A stretch of 64,000 nucleotides of DNA from Pseudarthrobacter siccitolerans. Its GTDB lineage: Bacteria; Actinomycetota; Actinomycetes; Actinomycetales; Micrococcaceae. The DNA lies in contig NZ_JAUSXB010000001.1 in the NCBI RefSeq assembly GCF_030823375.1, positions 3,472,001 through 3,536,000 of the forward strand, given 5' to 3'. Below are positions 44,050-53,387 of the stretch, piece after piece. The notes under the pieces are model-generated. The model had not been told where the DNA came from, did no database searches, and worked only from the letters and a program-made list of their open reading frames with translations. The position numbers were made by a program, and so were the translations under genes. Positions within the stretch are counted from its first letter, which is position 1. Every line of letters begins with the position of its first letter.

Positions 44050-44673
44050 CTAGCGGGAAATTACGACGGCGGAAGGCGGGCCGCGCCGGCTGTCCTGCCT
44101 GAGGTTCCGCCAGGGACGCCGCGGGGCAGCGGTGGCGGGAAAGGAGGCGAAAACCGGCGGGACAGCGTCGGGCGCCACGGCGCCGGGGAGGGCAGCCAGC
44201 GGCCGCAGCCAGGCGGCAAGTGTCCACAGGGCTGCTTCGCCCTTGGCCAGCAGGAGCGCGCAAGCCAGCGTTGCCAGGGCGTGCGCAGCCACCATCAGGG
44301 GCAGGGTTGTACCTTCCGCGGCGTGGACGTGGACCACCGCCGAAGCCAGCACGTCAGCCCCGGCCCGATGTCCGGGATGAAGTACGGCCGCAGCTGGATT
44401 TATGGTGCCGGGGGAACCGAAGGCCGTAAACAGCTCGTGCAGCGCCAGTTGCCCGCCGCCCAGCAGGGCGGCCATGGCCCGGAACCCGAGCCGCCGGCGG
44501 GTGGCGGCAGTACTGCCGAGGGCGGTCAGTGCCAGGACTGCCAGCAGGATGGCGGGGGCGGGCAGTTCCCCGCCGCCGGCAAGGTGGGCACCGGAGGCGA
44601 GCGCCAGGATGACGGTGGCCACGGCGGACGCGCGGAGGAGGTGGAAGGGCACGCGTGGACGCTGCGTTTGCAC
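44050..44673 (-). CDS. Membrane protein upstream of ycnI
   Basis: 207 residues from a GTG at 44673 with GGGAGGATCC upstream. Five hydrophobic helices (about 11-29, 35-53, 66-80, 103-118, 125-145). His-containing positions (ASGAHLAGG, LALHELF, AVVHVHAAEG, LMVAAHAL) are prominent, as might suit metal contact in the membrane. No family recognised with certainty. Position directly before the copper-binding YcnI gene suggests a joint role. Confidence 0.65.
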   Translation of the reverse strand: MQTQRPRVPFHLLRASAVATVILALASGAHLAGGGELPAPAILLAVLALTALGSTAATRRRLGFRAMAALLGGGQLALHELFTAFGSPGTINPAAAVLHPGHRAGADVLASAVVHVHAAEGTTLPLMVAAHALATLACALLLAKGEAALWTLAAWLRPLAALPGAVAPDAVPPVFASFPATAAPRRPWRNLRQDSRRGPPSAVVISR

Positions 44674-44762
44674 GGATCCTCCCTCCCGGTTCCGAATCCG
44701 GGCGCGGGCAGGCGGCGCCCGGTCAGATACCGTTCAGATTCTACCGGTGATCACCGGTCAGG

Positions 44763-45830
44763 TCAGGCTCCGGCCAGCAGTTCGGCCAGCACGTCTGCCG
44801 CGGTGCCGTGCCGGAGCAGCGGCGCCGACTGGCCGGCCCACAGGGACATCAGGTCCGTGTTCCCGAGGGCGGCAGCCTGCGGACGGAACCGTCCCGTCAG
44901 CCAGTTCTGTACCGGAAACGGGGCCACCGTGCCGGCTTCTTCGAGCGCGCCAATGATCCGGTTGGGAATGCCGCGGGCCAACCGGCCGCTGAGGGTGCGG
45001 GTCAGCACTGTATGGGCAGCAGCGGGGCTGCGGAGCACGTCACGGTAAGCGGGCACAGCGGCGGATTCTTGCGTGGCAAGGAATGCCGTCCCCACCTGGA
45101 CAGCATCGGCGCCGAGTGCCCTGGCGGCAGTGAAACCGCGGCGGTCCGCGATTCCGCCGGCGGCGATGACGGGGATGGAAACGGCGTCGGCCACCTGGGG
45201 GACAAGCGCGAACGTACCTATCAGCGACTCCTCCGCGGGCTTCAGGAAGGACACCCGGTGGCCGCCGGACTCTAGGCCGCTGGCCACCACCGCGTCAACA
45301 CCGCCAGCCTCCAGCGCCACTGCTTCGGCAACGGTGGTGGCGGTGCCGGCTACCTTGATGCCGCGGCTGTGGGCTTCCTCCACAACATCCGCCGCAGGCA
45401 CACCGAAGACAAAGCTGACGACGGCGGGACGTGCCTCCAGCACCGCTTCCACCTGTTCGCCGTAGTCCGGCATGTACCGGGCCGGCATGTCGGGCAGGGG
45501 GATGCCCAGTTCCTCGAAGTACGGTTTCAGGGCGGCGGTGTATCTTTCGAAGTCTTCCTGTGGAACGGCGTTGGTTTCGGTGCCGTTGGGAACCCACAGA
45601 TTCAGGGCAAACGGCTTACCCGTGGCCGCGCGGAGTTCGGCTGCCGTCTTTCGGATGGCGGCGCCGTCGTACCCGTAGAGACCGAAGGAACCCAGCCCGC
45701 CGCCGTCGCTCACTGCCGCGGTGAGTGCCACCGAGGAGACTCCGCCGAACGGGCCGAGGACCACGGGCGCTTCAAGGCCCAGGAGGTTCGTGAGCCGGTT
45801 GGAGCTGGCGAAAGGTTGATGTGTTGTCAT
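44763..45830 (-). CDS. Nitronate monooxygenase-like flavoenzyme
   Basis: 355-residue TIM barrel with FMN. Early LGLEAPVVLGPFGGVSSVALTAAVSDGGGLGSFG, middle VVASGLESGGHRVSF and IPVIAAGGIADRRGFTAARALGADAVQVGTAFLAT are the NMO/2-nitropropane dioxygenase signatures. It may oxidise nitronates or act as an NAD(P)H:quinone reductase; class I NMO motifs are only partly present. Stands alone with a 72-residue gene upstream. Confidence 0.85.
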   Translation of the reverse strand: MTTHQPFASSNRLTNLLGLEAPVVLGPFGGVSSVALTAAVSDGGGLGSFGLYGYDGAAIRKTAAELRAATGKPFALNLWVPNGTETNAVPQEDFERYTAALKPYFEELGIPLPDMPARYMPDYGEQVEAVLEARPAVVSFVFGVPAADVVEEAHSRGIKVAGTATTVAEAVALEAGGVDAVVASGLESGGHRVSFLKPAEESLIGTFALVPQVADAVSIPVIAAGGIADRRGFTAARALGADAVQVGTAFLATQESAAVPAYRDVLRSPAAAHTVLTRTLSGRLARGIPNRIIGALEEAGTVAPFPVQNWLTGRFRPQAAALGNTDLMSLWAGQSAPLLRHGTAADVLAELLAGA

Positions 45831-45901
45831 GGCAGGCTCCTGGAGGTGTTACTGCTGGCGTGGACCCAGTCTTCCAGCCAGCGGCGCTGCGCCCAAGCCG
45901 G

Positions 45902-46120
45902 TTATGACCCTGCAGCCGCGAGGTCATACCCGTCAGAGATGTGGAAGAGGCGCCGGCCTCCCACAGGCGTACTGACCCACACCACCTCCCCGTCCGCAGT
46001 GCGGTCATCCACCAGTCCGGCATAGGCCGGCAGGCCGTTCCTGCTCAGTTCCACGGGTTCGCCCACCTGTACGTCTTCCCAGCGGCCCGGGCCTTTGACG
46101 CGATTCATCATCGAAGCCAC
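45902..46120 (-). CDS. Hypothetical protein (72 residues)
   Basis: Small protein from a GTG at 46120 (or ATG at 46111); AAAGAAAG lies upstream. It begins with a basic stretch (MNRVKGPGRWEDVQVGEPVELSR) and has beta-rich character with a VSTPVGGRRLFHISDGYDL end. No family known to me. Base composition and codon third positions fit a real gene. Confidence 0.55.
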   Translation of the reverse strand: MASMMNRVKGPGRWEDVQVGEPVELSRNGLPAYAGLVDDRTADGEVVWVSTPVGGRRLFHISDGYDLAAAGS

Positions 46121-46343
46121 GCTTTCTTTCTTTGGTTGCAGATCCTGCTGATCCGGCCGGTTGTGCCGGTCCCTCCATCAAACCGGCCGGGCGCAGCGCC
46201 CTTCAATGGAGGAGTGGCCACGCCCGTTGCCGGGACTTTGTGCACGGCTCCAACCCTTCGGCGTCCCGGTTGAGGAGGTGTACCCGGCGATCGGGGCGGG
46301 GCTAGACTGCTGGCGTAGATGTCGGCGACCCTGAGGAGTAGTT

Positions 46344-46688
46344 ATGGAACACACCCGCAGCCAGCAGGAAAAGGCCGTTACCGCCGGTGACCTTGGCCGC
46401 AGCCACATTGGCCAGACCATCAGCTTCCAGCCGAACGAGTTCACCGTTGTCTTTGGCAAGATCGCTGGAATCGCACGGACGGAGGCCATGGTTTACCTGT
46501 CCCTGGACGGAGTGGGGAACGGCACCCACTTGAAGGATGAATACGACCTCCCGCTCACGCACGAGGTTTACCTGCCCGTGGATGTCCTCACCAACGCCGA
46601 ATCCACCATCAAGGATCTGTTCGGCAAGGTCCAGGAGAACCTGCGCGGAACGGGCCACAAGGGCGAGGACCAGACGGACCGGCTCTAG
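46344..46688 (+). CDS. Hypothetical protein (114 residues)
   Basis: ATG at 46344, preceded by GAGGAGTAG. A mixed alpha/beta protein (GQTISFQPNEFTVVFGKIAGI; MVYLSLDGVGNGTHL; EYDLPLTHEVYLPVDV) with a charged C-terminal helix. No family known. A perfect 16-bp-stem terminator follows directly, which supports an expressed gene. Confidence 0.65.
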   Translation: MEHTRSQQEKAVTAGDLGRSHIGQTISFQPNEFTVVFGKIAGIARTEAMVYLSLDGVGNGTHLKDEYDLPLTHEVYLPVDVLTNAESTIKDLFGKVQENLRGTGHKGEDQTDRL

Positions 46689-46701
46689 CGGACCCAGACG
46701 A

Positions 46702-46737
46702 GGGAAGCCCCGGCGGCCAGCGCCGCCGGGGCTTCCC
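46702..46737. terminator. 16-bp-stem terminator
   Basis: GGGAAGCCCCGGCGGC (46702-46717), loop CAGC, GCCGCCGGGGCTTCCC (46722-46737). Perfect stem between convergent genes; serves the 114-residue gene and probably the LacI gene. Confidence 0.88.
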
Positions 46738-46784
46738 CACGTCCTGCCGATGACACCTTCGCGATCCACCTCAAGGCGGGTCGG

Positions 46785-47864
46785 TCAAGCCGGATCATGT
46801 GTCCGCGGGCGTGATGCAGGCGCGGGCCCTGTGGACGCCCGGATGGTCAGGTGTGTGGGCATGACCGCAAGCTGGCGGCCGGAGCGGCCCGGAACGGGAT
46901 TCAGCTGGGAAAGCAGCATTGACACAGCCACCCGGCCTGCCTGTTCGATGGGACTGGCGATGGTGGTCAGCGGGGGATTGCAAAAGTCTGCGCCGAAGAT
47001 GTCATCAGATCCGATGATGCTGATGTCTTCGGGGACGCGGATACCCCGCTCGCGAAGCCGTTGGAGCATCCCGATCGCCAGCAGGTCATTGAACACAATG
47101 CACGCGGTGGCCCCGGTTCGCACCGCAGCATCTGCCGCCGCCGCACCGGACGTCGTCTTCGGAGTGAAGGGGCCGATGCGGTGCGTCTCCATGCCTCGAT
47201 GCGCGGACTCCTCCTCAAAGACGTTCCAACGCATCCGATTGGACCAGGACGTTGGCGGACCACTGACATAGCAAACCCGGTGGTGGCCCAGTGAGGCCAG
47301 GTGCTCCAGGGCCTGTACAACGGCCGACGGTGTGTCTATCACCACTGTGGGAGCGCTGGTGGACGCCCGGTTGATTGTCACCAGCGGCTGGGTCTCAGAC
47401 ACCTCGGTCAGTTGCTGGTCCGTCAGGCGGGAAGCTGCAAGGATAAAGCCGTCGGCAGAACGTCGCATCTTGTGAAGAGCTTCAAGCTCCATCTCGTTGG
47501 ACTCTTCCGTATCCACAAGGAGTTGTGTGTATCCCGCAGCCTTGAGCTGGTGCTGGGTGCCGCGGATGATGTCGAAGTAGAACGGGTTGGTGATGTCAGG
47601 CACGAGGACGGCGACCGCATTAGTGCGCCCTGAGCTGAGTCCCTGGGCCTGGGAGCTTGGCACGTAATTTAATTGTGCCGCTGCTTCTTCGATCCTTTCC
47701 CTGGTATGGCGGTTTACGCGGTCCGGTTTGGACAGTGCCCGGGAAACCGTCGACGTTGCTACCCCTGCGAGCTGGGCAACGTCCCGGATGGTGGGCACCT
47801 TTTCCTGGCCGGTGCGTCCAGGTGAATCCCGTGCCGCCCCCGATCCAGCTGTAGCCGAGGCCAT
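46785..47864 (-). CDS. LacI-family transcriptional regulator
   Basis: 359 residues. HTH VPTIRDVAQLAGVATSTVSRALSKPDRVNRHTRERI and hinge helix AAAQLNYVPSSQAQGL at about 23-80, then the periplasmic-binding-protein-like effector domain (NAVAVLVPDITNPFYFDIIRGTQ; PTVVIDTPSAVVQALEHL; AAIGMLQRLRERGIRVPEDISIIGSDD). Divergent from the hexuronate-type operon with two palindromes between, so it is the likely repressor and senses a sugar or sugar acid. Confidence 0.92.
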   Translation of the reverse strand: MASATAGSGAARDSPGRTGQEKVPTIRDVAQLAGVATSTVSRALSKPDRVNRHTRERIEEAAAQLNYVPSSQAQGLSSGRTNAVAVLVPDITNPFYFDIIRGTQHQLKAAGYTQLLVDTEESNEMELEALHKMRRSADGFILAASRLTDQQLTEVSETQPLVTINRASTSAPTVVIDTPSAVVQALEHLASLGHHRVCYVSGPPTSWSNRMRWNVFEEESAHRGMETHRIGPFTPKTTSGAAAADAAVRTGATACIVFNDLLAIGMLQRLRERGIRVPEDISIIGSDDIFGADFCNPPLTTIASPIEQAGRVAVSMLLSQLNPVPGRSGRQLAVMPTHLTIRASTGPAPASRPRTHDPA

Positions 47865-47959
47865 GGCCCATTCCTTTCGCCCGGCCAGCGCCGGTCAGGG
47901 GGTGAGAGGCGTCCCGGAAGCGGAACGTGTCTTCAATAGAACATCTTTTGGCAACTTTT

Positions 47960-47984
47960 GGCAACCGCTTGCCGCAACCGTTGC
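47960..47984. promoter_or_regulatory. LacI-type operator pair
   Basis: Palindrome GGCAA-CCGC-TTGCC (47960-47973) is directly followed by GCAAC-C-GTTGC (47974-47984). The central CG step with flanking GCAA/TTGC is the usual LacI-family form. They lie between the LacI gene and the operon it probably controls. Confidence 0.75.
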
Positions 47985-48071
47985 CTTGTTCCTAGACTGA
48001 GTCCCGAATCGCCTGCAGTGATATGCGCCACTTGACGTTGTGGCCATGTGGGTGTCCAAGAGGAGAAAACA

Positions 48072-49430
48072 ATGAGGTTTACATCGTCTTCAGGGCTCGC
48101 AGCAATCGTTACGGCTGCGGCATTGGCATTGACAGGCTGCGGTGGCGGCTCAGGAACCACTGGCACTGCCACAAACGCGGATGGGAAAGTGGACGGAACG
48201 GGCAAGACCCTGAACGTCCTCGTGAACGTGCTGAGCCAGTATCCCGAACAGCAGAAGCAGTGGCAGAGTGACATTGCCGCCAAGTTCAAGGCTGAAACCG
48301 GGGCCGACGTGAAGTTTGAAACCTTCGCGTCCGCCAACGATGAGCTCACCCGCATCCAGACCTCCGTAGTATCGGGCCAAGGCCCGGACGTCTACAGCCT
48401 CGGCACCACCTTTACCCCCACCGCCTATGCCACTAAGGCCTTTGTCACCCTTTCCGACGATGACTGGAAGGCTGTCGGCGGCAAAGACCGTTTCAACCCG
48501 GCCGCGCTGGGTATCTCCGGACCGGATAAGGATCACCAGGCCGGCATTCCCTTTGTCAGCCGTCCCTTCGTGATGGCCTATAACAAGGACCTGCTGGCAG
48601 CGGCCGGCATCGAGAAGCCCGCCACCAGCTGGGACGAGCTTGCCGAACAGGCCAAGAAAATGACCAAGGACGGCACCTTCGGCATCGCCACAGGCTACAA
48701 GGACAACTTCGACCCGTGGAAGTTCATCTGGGCCATGTCTGTCCAGGCCGGCAACCCCCTGGTGGACGGAAACAAGTTCAAGCTGGATGACCCCACCGTG
48801 AAGAAGGCCTACGAGACCTACTTCGGCTGGCTGACCGAAGACAAGGTGGTGGACCCGGCTTCGGTGGGCTGGAGCAACAGCAATGCCGTAGCAGCCTTCG
48901 CAAGCGGTAAGGCCGGCTACCTGATGATGACCACTTCCAGTTCCATTCCCACCCTGGACAAGTCGGAAGTGGCCGGCAAATACGAATACGCCCTGATGCC
49001 CACTATCGCCCCGGGTGAGACGAAGTCCAAGTCTGACGGCGATGCCGCAAGCATCCTCTCCGGCGACAACATCGTGGTTGCCGATTACTCAAAGCAAAAG
49101 GACCTCGCCTTCGCCTACATCAAGCTGATCACCTCCAAGGACGAGCAGCTGAACTACCAGAAGATTTTCGGCGACCTTCCCGCCAACGCAGAAGCTCTTG
49201 CAACTCTGACCGACCCGAAGCTCAAGCCGCTGGCCGAGGCTGCCGGGAAGTCCAAGGCGACGCCTTTCACCGGTGCATGGGGTGACATGCAACTTGGCCT
49301 CCTCAACGTCACGGTCCAGTCCGTTCCGGACCTGGCCGCCGGGAAGGTGGACGAAGCGGCCCTCGAGTCAAGGATCAAGGACTCACAGAACAAGGGCCAG
49401 GCCTCCCTGGACCGGGCCTCCAAGGGATAA
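48072..49430 (+). CDS. Sugar ABC transporter substrate-binding lipoprotein
   Basis: 452 residues from the ATG at 48072, with AGGAG upstream. Lipoprotein signal with Cys (LALTGC), then a family 1 (MalE/oligosaccharide) binding fold: LNVLVNVLSQYPEQQKQW, FETFASANDELTRIQTSVVSGQGPDVYSLGTTF, RPFVMAYNKDLLAAAGI, AAFASGKAGYLMMTT. First gene of a ten-gene operon. Binding proteins of this cluster usually take di- or oligosaccharides; in context, a uronic or aldonic acid-bearing saccharide is plausible. Confidence 0.9.
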   Translation: MRFTSSSGLAAIVTAAALALTGCGGGSGTTGTATNADGKVDGTGKTLNVLVNVLSQYPEQQKQWQSDIAAKFKAETGADVKFETFASANDELTRIQTSVVSGQGPDVYSLGTTFTPTAYATKAFVTLSDDDWKAVGGKDRFNPAALGISGPDKDHQAGIPFVSRPFVMAYNKDLLAAAGIEKPATSWDELAEQAKKMTKDGTFGIATGYKDNFDPWKFIWAMSVQAGNPLVDGNKFKLDDPTVKKAYETYFGWLTEDKVVDPASVGWSNSNAVAAFASGKAGYLMMTTSSSIPTLDKSEVAGKYEYALMPTIAPGETKSKSDGDAASILSGDNIVVADYSKQKDLAFAYIKLITSKDEQLNYQKIFGDLPANAEALATLTDPKLKPLAEAAGKSKATPFTGAWGDMQLGLLNVTVQSVPDLAAGKVDEAALESRIKDSQNKGQASLDRASKG

Positions 49431-49435
49431 GTCCC

Positions 49436-50449
49436 ATGTCAACTGACGCCTCCAACGAAGTCCGGCTTGCGGCGGAGTCCGCCGCAAGCCGGGCGGCCCG
49501 CTCGGCCGCTGACGTTTCCAGCCAGGAGCCCAACGGGCAGAGCAGCCCGCGCCGCAAAGGCCTGAGCGAACGCAACCGGCCACTCTGGATGCTGATCCCT
49601 GGCGGGGTCCTGATGATCATCATCATCGTGGTGCCCCTCCTGCTGGGCATCTTCATGTCCGCCCTCAACCTGGACCAGTACACGTTGCGCAAATGGGTCA
49701 GCGCGCCGTTCATCGGAGTTGAAAACTTCGTTGAAGCAATGACCAGTTCTCCGCTCCTGCACTCTGTCTGGCTGAGTGTCAGCTACTCACTGCTCGCTAT
49801 GGTGGTCACGCTTCCGCTGGGCATCGCTGCGGCTGTAGCAACCCAGAACGCCTTCAAGGGACGGGCCGTCATCAGGTCAATTTTCCTGATTCCGTACGTC
49901 CTGCCTTCGTTCGTTGTGGCAACGGTGTGGCGCACCATGTTGCAGCCTGACGGCATCGTGGACAGGGCCCTCGGAACGGTGGGGATCGACGTCGGACTCT
50001 GGCTGAACGGGCCACAGACATTCTGGACCCTGGTACTGGTCCAGATCTGGGCATCGTGGCCGTTCATTTACCTGCTGGCGCTCTCAGGACTCCAGGCCGT
50101 GGACCATGAGGTGCACGAGGCCTCGGCTCTAGACGGCGCCCTGTGGTGGAACAAGCTCCGGTATGTCGTGTTCCCCTACCTGAAGGGGCCCCTGTCGCTC
50201 GCCTTCCTGATTGGAATGCTGCACCACATCAACAACTTCACGCTGCCATTCGTCCTGTTCGGTGTCCCGGCCCCGGCTGACGTGGAAGTCCTGCCCATCC
50301 TTACGTATGTCACCAGTTTCCAGAGCTTCCGGTTCGGCTTGAGCGCGGCCATGGCCTTCATCTCCCTGGTACTGATTGCCATCCCGCTGTTCGTCTACCT
50401 CCGTGCTGTCAAACTCGACGACGCAGAAACACCAGGAGCCAAGAAATGA
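49436..50449 (+). CDS. ABC sugar permease (MalF-type)
   Basis: 337 residues. A 40-residue cytoplasmic tail, then six TM helices. The EAA loop is visible (HEVHEASALDGALWWNKLRYVVFPYLKGPL). It pairs with the MalG-type permease downstream, whose start overlaps its stop. It starts 5 bp after the binding protein stop. Confidence 0.9.
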   Translation: MSTDASNEVRLAAESAASRAARSAADVSSQEPNGQSSPRRKGLSERNRPLWMLIPGGVLMIIIIVVPLLLGIFMSALNLDQYTLRKWVSAPFIGVENFVEAMTSSPLLHSVWLSVSYSLLAMVVTLPLGIAAAVATQNAFKGRAVIRSIFLIPYVLPSFVVATVWRTMLQPDGIVDRALGTVGIDVGLWLNGPQTFWTLVLVQIWASWPFIYLLALSGLQAVDHEVHEASALDGALWWNKLRYVVFPYLKGPLSLAFLIGMLHHINNFTLPFVLFGVPAPADVEVLPILTYVTSFQSFRFGLSAAMAFISLVLIAIPLFVYLRAVKLDDAETPGAKK

Positions 50450-51369
50450 GCACCTCGACAGCCACCCGGCGGAGTACGGCAACCGCGGACCTTCCCCGTC
50501 CGGGTTCAAGGCGCCAGCACGAAGTCCTGCGGTTGCTCCCGGGACCCTTGCTTGCCATCATCCTGGTCTTCCTGGGCGCCCTGGTCCTGATTCCCGTCCT
50601 GTACATTTTCCTGGCGTCGGTGAACTCGGACATCGGCGTCGCCAACGGCGAATTCTGGCCGTCAAGCTTCACCCTTGAGAACTACTCGAAGATCTGGACC
50701 AGCGTCGGCCTTGCTACCGGGCTGGCCAACAGCGTTTTGGTGGCAGGTACGACGGCGGTTGTCTCGGCAGCCCTGTCGGTTTCGACCGCGTTCGTCCTGG
50801 TCCGCTACAGTTTCCGGGGCCGGCTCACTATCCTGCGCGGGCTCCTTGCACTGCAGTCAGTGCCAGGGACCCTGATGGTCCTTCCCGTTTTCGTGCTGTT
50901 CTCGTCGGCGTCAACATATCTGGGCATCCAGGTCATCGGGACGCAGTGGGGACTCTTCGTGACCTACCTGACGTTCGCCATGCCGTTCTCCACCTGGGTG
51001 ATGGTCACCTACCTGCGCGGGCTTCCCAAGGAACTTGAAGAAGCGGCCAAGATCGACGGCGCCAGCAACCTCGGTGTCCTGTTCAAGATCGTCCTGCCCC
51101 TGAGCTGGCCCGGCATCGTGGTCTCCGGCATCTTCGCTTTCCTCCTGGGATGGAACGACGTCCTGTTTGCCTCCGTCATGACCCGGCCGGAAAGCCAGAC
51201 CGCCGCCGTAGCCCTGCAAATCTTCGGTGCCTCCCAGGAGGGCGGCGCCATCCCGTTCTACGGCCAGATGATGGCGTCAGCACTGGTATGCGCCGCTCCC
51301 GTGGTCATTCTTTACCTGATTTTCCAGCGTTATCTAGTTGGCGGGCTCACCGCCGGAGGAGTTAAATAA
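50446..51369 (+). CDS. ABC sugar permease (MalG-type)
   Basis: 307 residues, six TM helices; EAA loop KELEEAAKIDGASNLGVLFKIVLPLSWPGI. Overlaps the partner permease by 4 bp (ATGA). No ATPase gene lies in the operon, so a shared MsiK-like ATPase elsewhere probably energises the importer. Confidence 0.9.
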   Translation: MSTSTATRRSTATADLPRPGSRRQHEVLRLLPGPLLAIILVFLGALVLIPVLYIFLASVNSDIGVANGEFWPSSFTLENYSKIWTSVGLATGLANSVLVAGTTAVVSAALSVSTAFVLVRYSFRGRLTILRGLLALQSVPGTLMVLPVFVLFSSASTYLGIQVIGTQWGLFVTYLTFAMPFSTWVMVTYLRGLPKELEEAAKIDGASNLGVLFKIVLPLSWPGIVVSGIFAFLLGWNDVLFASVMTRPESQTAAVALQIFGASQEGGAIPFYGQMMASALVCAAPVVILYLIFQRYLVGGLTAGGVK

Positions 51370-51371
51370 CC

Positions 51372-52220
51372 ATGGTTTCAGCCACCCAAACCTCGTGGGC
51401 CCTGTCCGGGTTCGGCGACGAGATCGACGACGACCCTGCCGTGCAGATCGCCGTCCTGCAGGCGCTCGGCGCGAGCTACATTGAGGTGCGCAGCGCGTGG
51501 GGCACGAACATCGTGGACCTGTCCGAAGACCAGCTCGCCGCCCTGGCCAAGTTGCTCGACGAGAAAGCCATGCGGGTTTCCGCGATCGCTTCGCCGATCG
51601 GGAAGGTGGATGTCAGCCTTCCCGTGGAGCATGAAGTGGAGCGCCTGCGCCGTGCGGTCAATGCCGCCAAGGTCCTGGATGCAAAATACATCCGCATTTT
51701 CTCCTTCTACTACGGCGAATCCGTTCCTGTGGACAGCATCCGCGATGCAGTCATCGAACGTATGCGCGCGCTCGCCGCCGTCGCCGAACAGGAAGGTGTG
51801 GTTCTGCTGCACGAAAACGAAAAGGATATCTTCGGGGATGTCCCGGACCGTGTGCTGGACATCATCGAAAGCGTCAATTCGCCGGCCTTGAAAGTGGCAT
51901 GGGACGCAGCCAACTTCGTGCAGGTGGGCGTCAAGCCGTTTGATGAGGCCTATGAAAAGCTGCGCCCGCACCTGGAGTACCTGCAGGTCAAGGACGCGCT
52001 CTTTTCCAATGGACATGTCGTTCCCGCAGGGGAGGGCGACGGCGATGTCCAGCGGACCGTGGAAGCGCTCAAGGCGGACGGCTTCACCGGCTTCGCCTCC
52101 CTGGAGCCGCACCTCGCGGGAGCCCACGGCCTCGGCGGATTCTCCGGCCCCACAGCGTTCGGCATCGCTGCCCGCGCATTTGCAAAAGTCACATCAGAAG
52201 CAGGAGTCCAGACAGTATGA
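51372..52220 (+). CDS. Sugar phosphate isomerase/epimerase (TIM barrel)
   Basis: 282 residues of the xylose isomerase-like TIM-barrel family. N-terminal LSGFGDEIDDDPAVQIAVLQALGASYIEVRSAW, middle VVLLHENEKDIFGDVPDRVLDI and LKVAWDAANFVQVGVKPFD, HLEYLQVKDALF, FTGFASLEPHLAG. The Glu/Asp/His residues that bind a divalent metal in this family are present (ENEK, WDAAN, VKD, SLEPH). Specific reaction not deducible. Overlaps the Gfo/Idh gene by 4 bp. Confidence 0.82.
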   Translation: MVSATQTSWALSGFGDEIDDDPAVQIAVLQALGASYIEVRSAWGTNIVDLSEDQLAALAKLLDEKAMRVSAIASPIGKVDVSLPVEHEVERLRRAVNAAKVLDAKYIRIFSFYYGESVPVDSIRDAVIERMRALAAVAEQEGVVLLHENEKDIFGDVPDRVLDIIESVNSPALKVAWDAANFVQVGVKPFDEAYEKLRPHLEYLQVKDALFSNGHVVPAGEGDGDVQRTVEALKADGFTGFASLEPHLAGAHGLGGFSGPTAFGIAARAFAKVTSEAGVQTV

Positions 52221-53383
52221 GTGAGATATTGAAGGTCGCCATCACGGGTTGTGGCGTCATTGGCCGAACCCATGCGGCCGCCCTGCATGAGTTTCCTGGA
52301 GCCACCATCGTCGCGCTCGTGGACGCGATCCCGGATGCCGCTGAATCCCTTGCTGACTTCATCCAAAAGAGCGGCCGCCCGAGGCCCTCGGTGCATGCGT
52401 CCCTGCAAGAGGCTTTTGCTGCCACCGACATTGACCTGGTGGCTTTGGCCACCCCCAGCGGATTGCACATCCAGCAGGGTCTTGAAGTCCTTGCGGCCGG
52501 CAAGCACGTCGTCATCGAAAAGCCGCTGGATGTAGACCTGAGCCGGGCACAGGAAATTGAGGCTGCCGCAAACGAGGCCGCGAGCCGGGGAATCGTCGCC
52601 TCGGTGATCAGCCAGCACCGGTTTGACCAAGCCAGCGTTGCTGTGGCAGACGCTGTCGCCAAAGGACGGTTTGGGAGGCTGACCTCGGCCATAGCCTCGG
52701 TCGCGTGGTGGCGCGGCCAGGCGTACTACGATTCCGGTGACTGGCGCGGCACGTGGTCCATGGACGGCGGCGGAGCCCTGATGAACCAGGGCGTCCACAC
52801 GGTTGACCTGCTGCTGTGGTTCATGGGCCGGCCGGTGGAGATCCACGCACACACCGCGCGTTTGGCACACGAACGCATCGAGGTGGAGGACACCGCCGTG
52901 GCTACCGTAACCTTCGAGAACGGCGGCATGGCCGTGCTGCACGCCACGACAGCCGCCTACCCCGGCCTGACCGTTCGGGTCCAGCTGATGGGGTCGGAAG
53001 GCTCCGCAGTGGTGGACAACGATCAGCTGCACTATTTCCACACCAGGGACGCCGGCGGCGTTTCCGCAGACATGGGGCTGCAGGGCGGGGGAAACCAGGC
53101 CTCGGAAGAACTGGCAAAGTACCCCGCAGAGGATTACGAGGCCAAAGATCCCACCGTGTATCCCGCGGGGCATATACGCCAGTACCGCGACATCATCACC
53201 GCCATCACCGAAGGCCGCCAGCCCGGAGTCACCGTCAGCGACGCCGTCAATGCCCTCGCCACCGTGCGGGCGGTCTACGTGTCAGCGACGCTCAACCAGG
53301 CAGTACTTTTCGACGATGTCCTGGCCGGCAAGTACAACGACCTCGAAGTCCGCACGGGCAACACTGCGGCAGAAAGCGCCTGA
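52217..53383 (+). CDS. Gfo/Idh/MocA-family oxidoreductase
   Basis: 388 residues. NAD(P) Rossmann motif at the N-terminus (LKVAITGCGVIGRTHAAAL), the EKPLD segment (VVIEKPLDVDLSRAQEI) with the conserved Lys, and the C-terminal beta-sheet domain with GGGALMNQGVHTVDLLLWFMG, containing the His/Asp catalytic region. These enzymes oxidise hydroxyls of sugars or inositols. Framed by two TIM-barrel proteins in the same operon. Confidence 0.85.
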   Translation: MSEILKVAITGCGVIGRTHAAALHEFPGATIVALVDAIPDAAESLADFIQKSGRPRPSVHASLQEAFAATDIDLVALATPSGLHIQQGLEVLAAGKHVVIEKPLDVDLSRAQEIEAAANEAASRGIVASVISQHRFDQASVAVADAVAKGRFGRLTSAIASVAWWRGQAYYDSGDWRGTWSMDGGGALMNQGVHTVDLLLWFMGRPVEIHAHTARLAHERIEVEDTAVATVTFENGGMAVLHATTAAYPGLTVRVQLMGSEGSAVVDNDQLHYFHTRDAGGVSADMGLQGGGNQASEELAKYPAEDYEAKDPTVYPAGHIRQYRDIITAITEGRQPGVTVSDAVNALATVRAVYVSATLNQAVLFDDVLAGKYNDLEVRTGNTAAESA

Positions 53384-53387
53384 AGCC

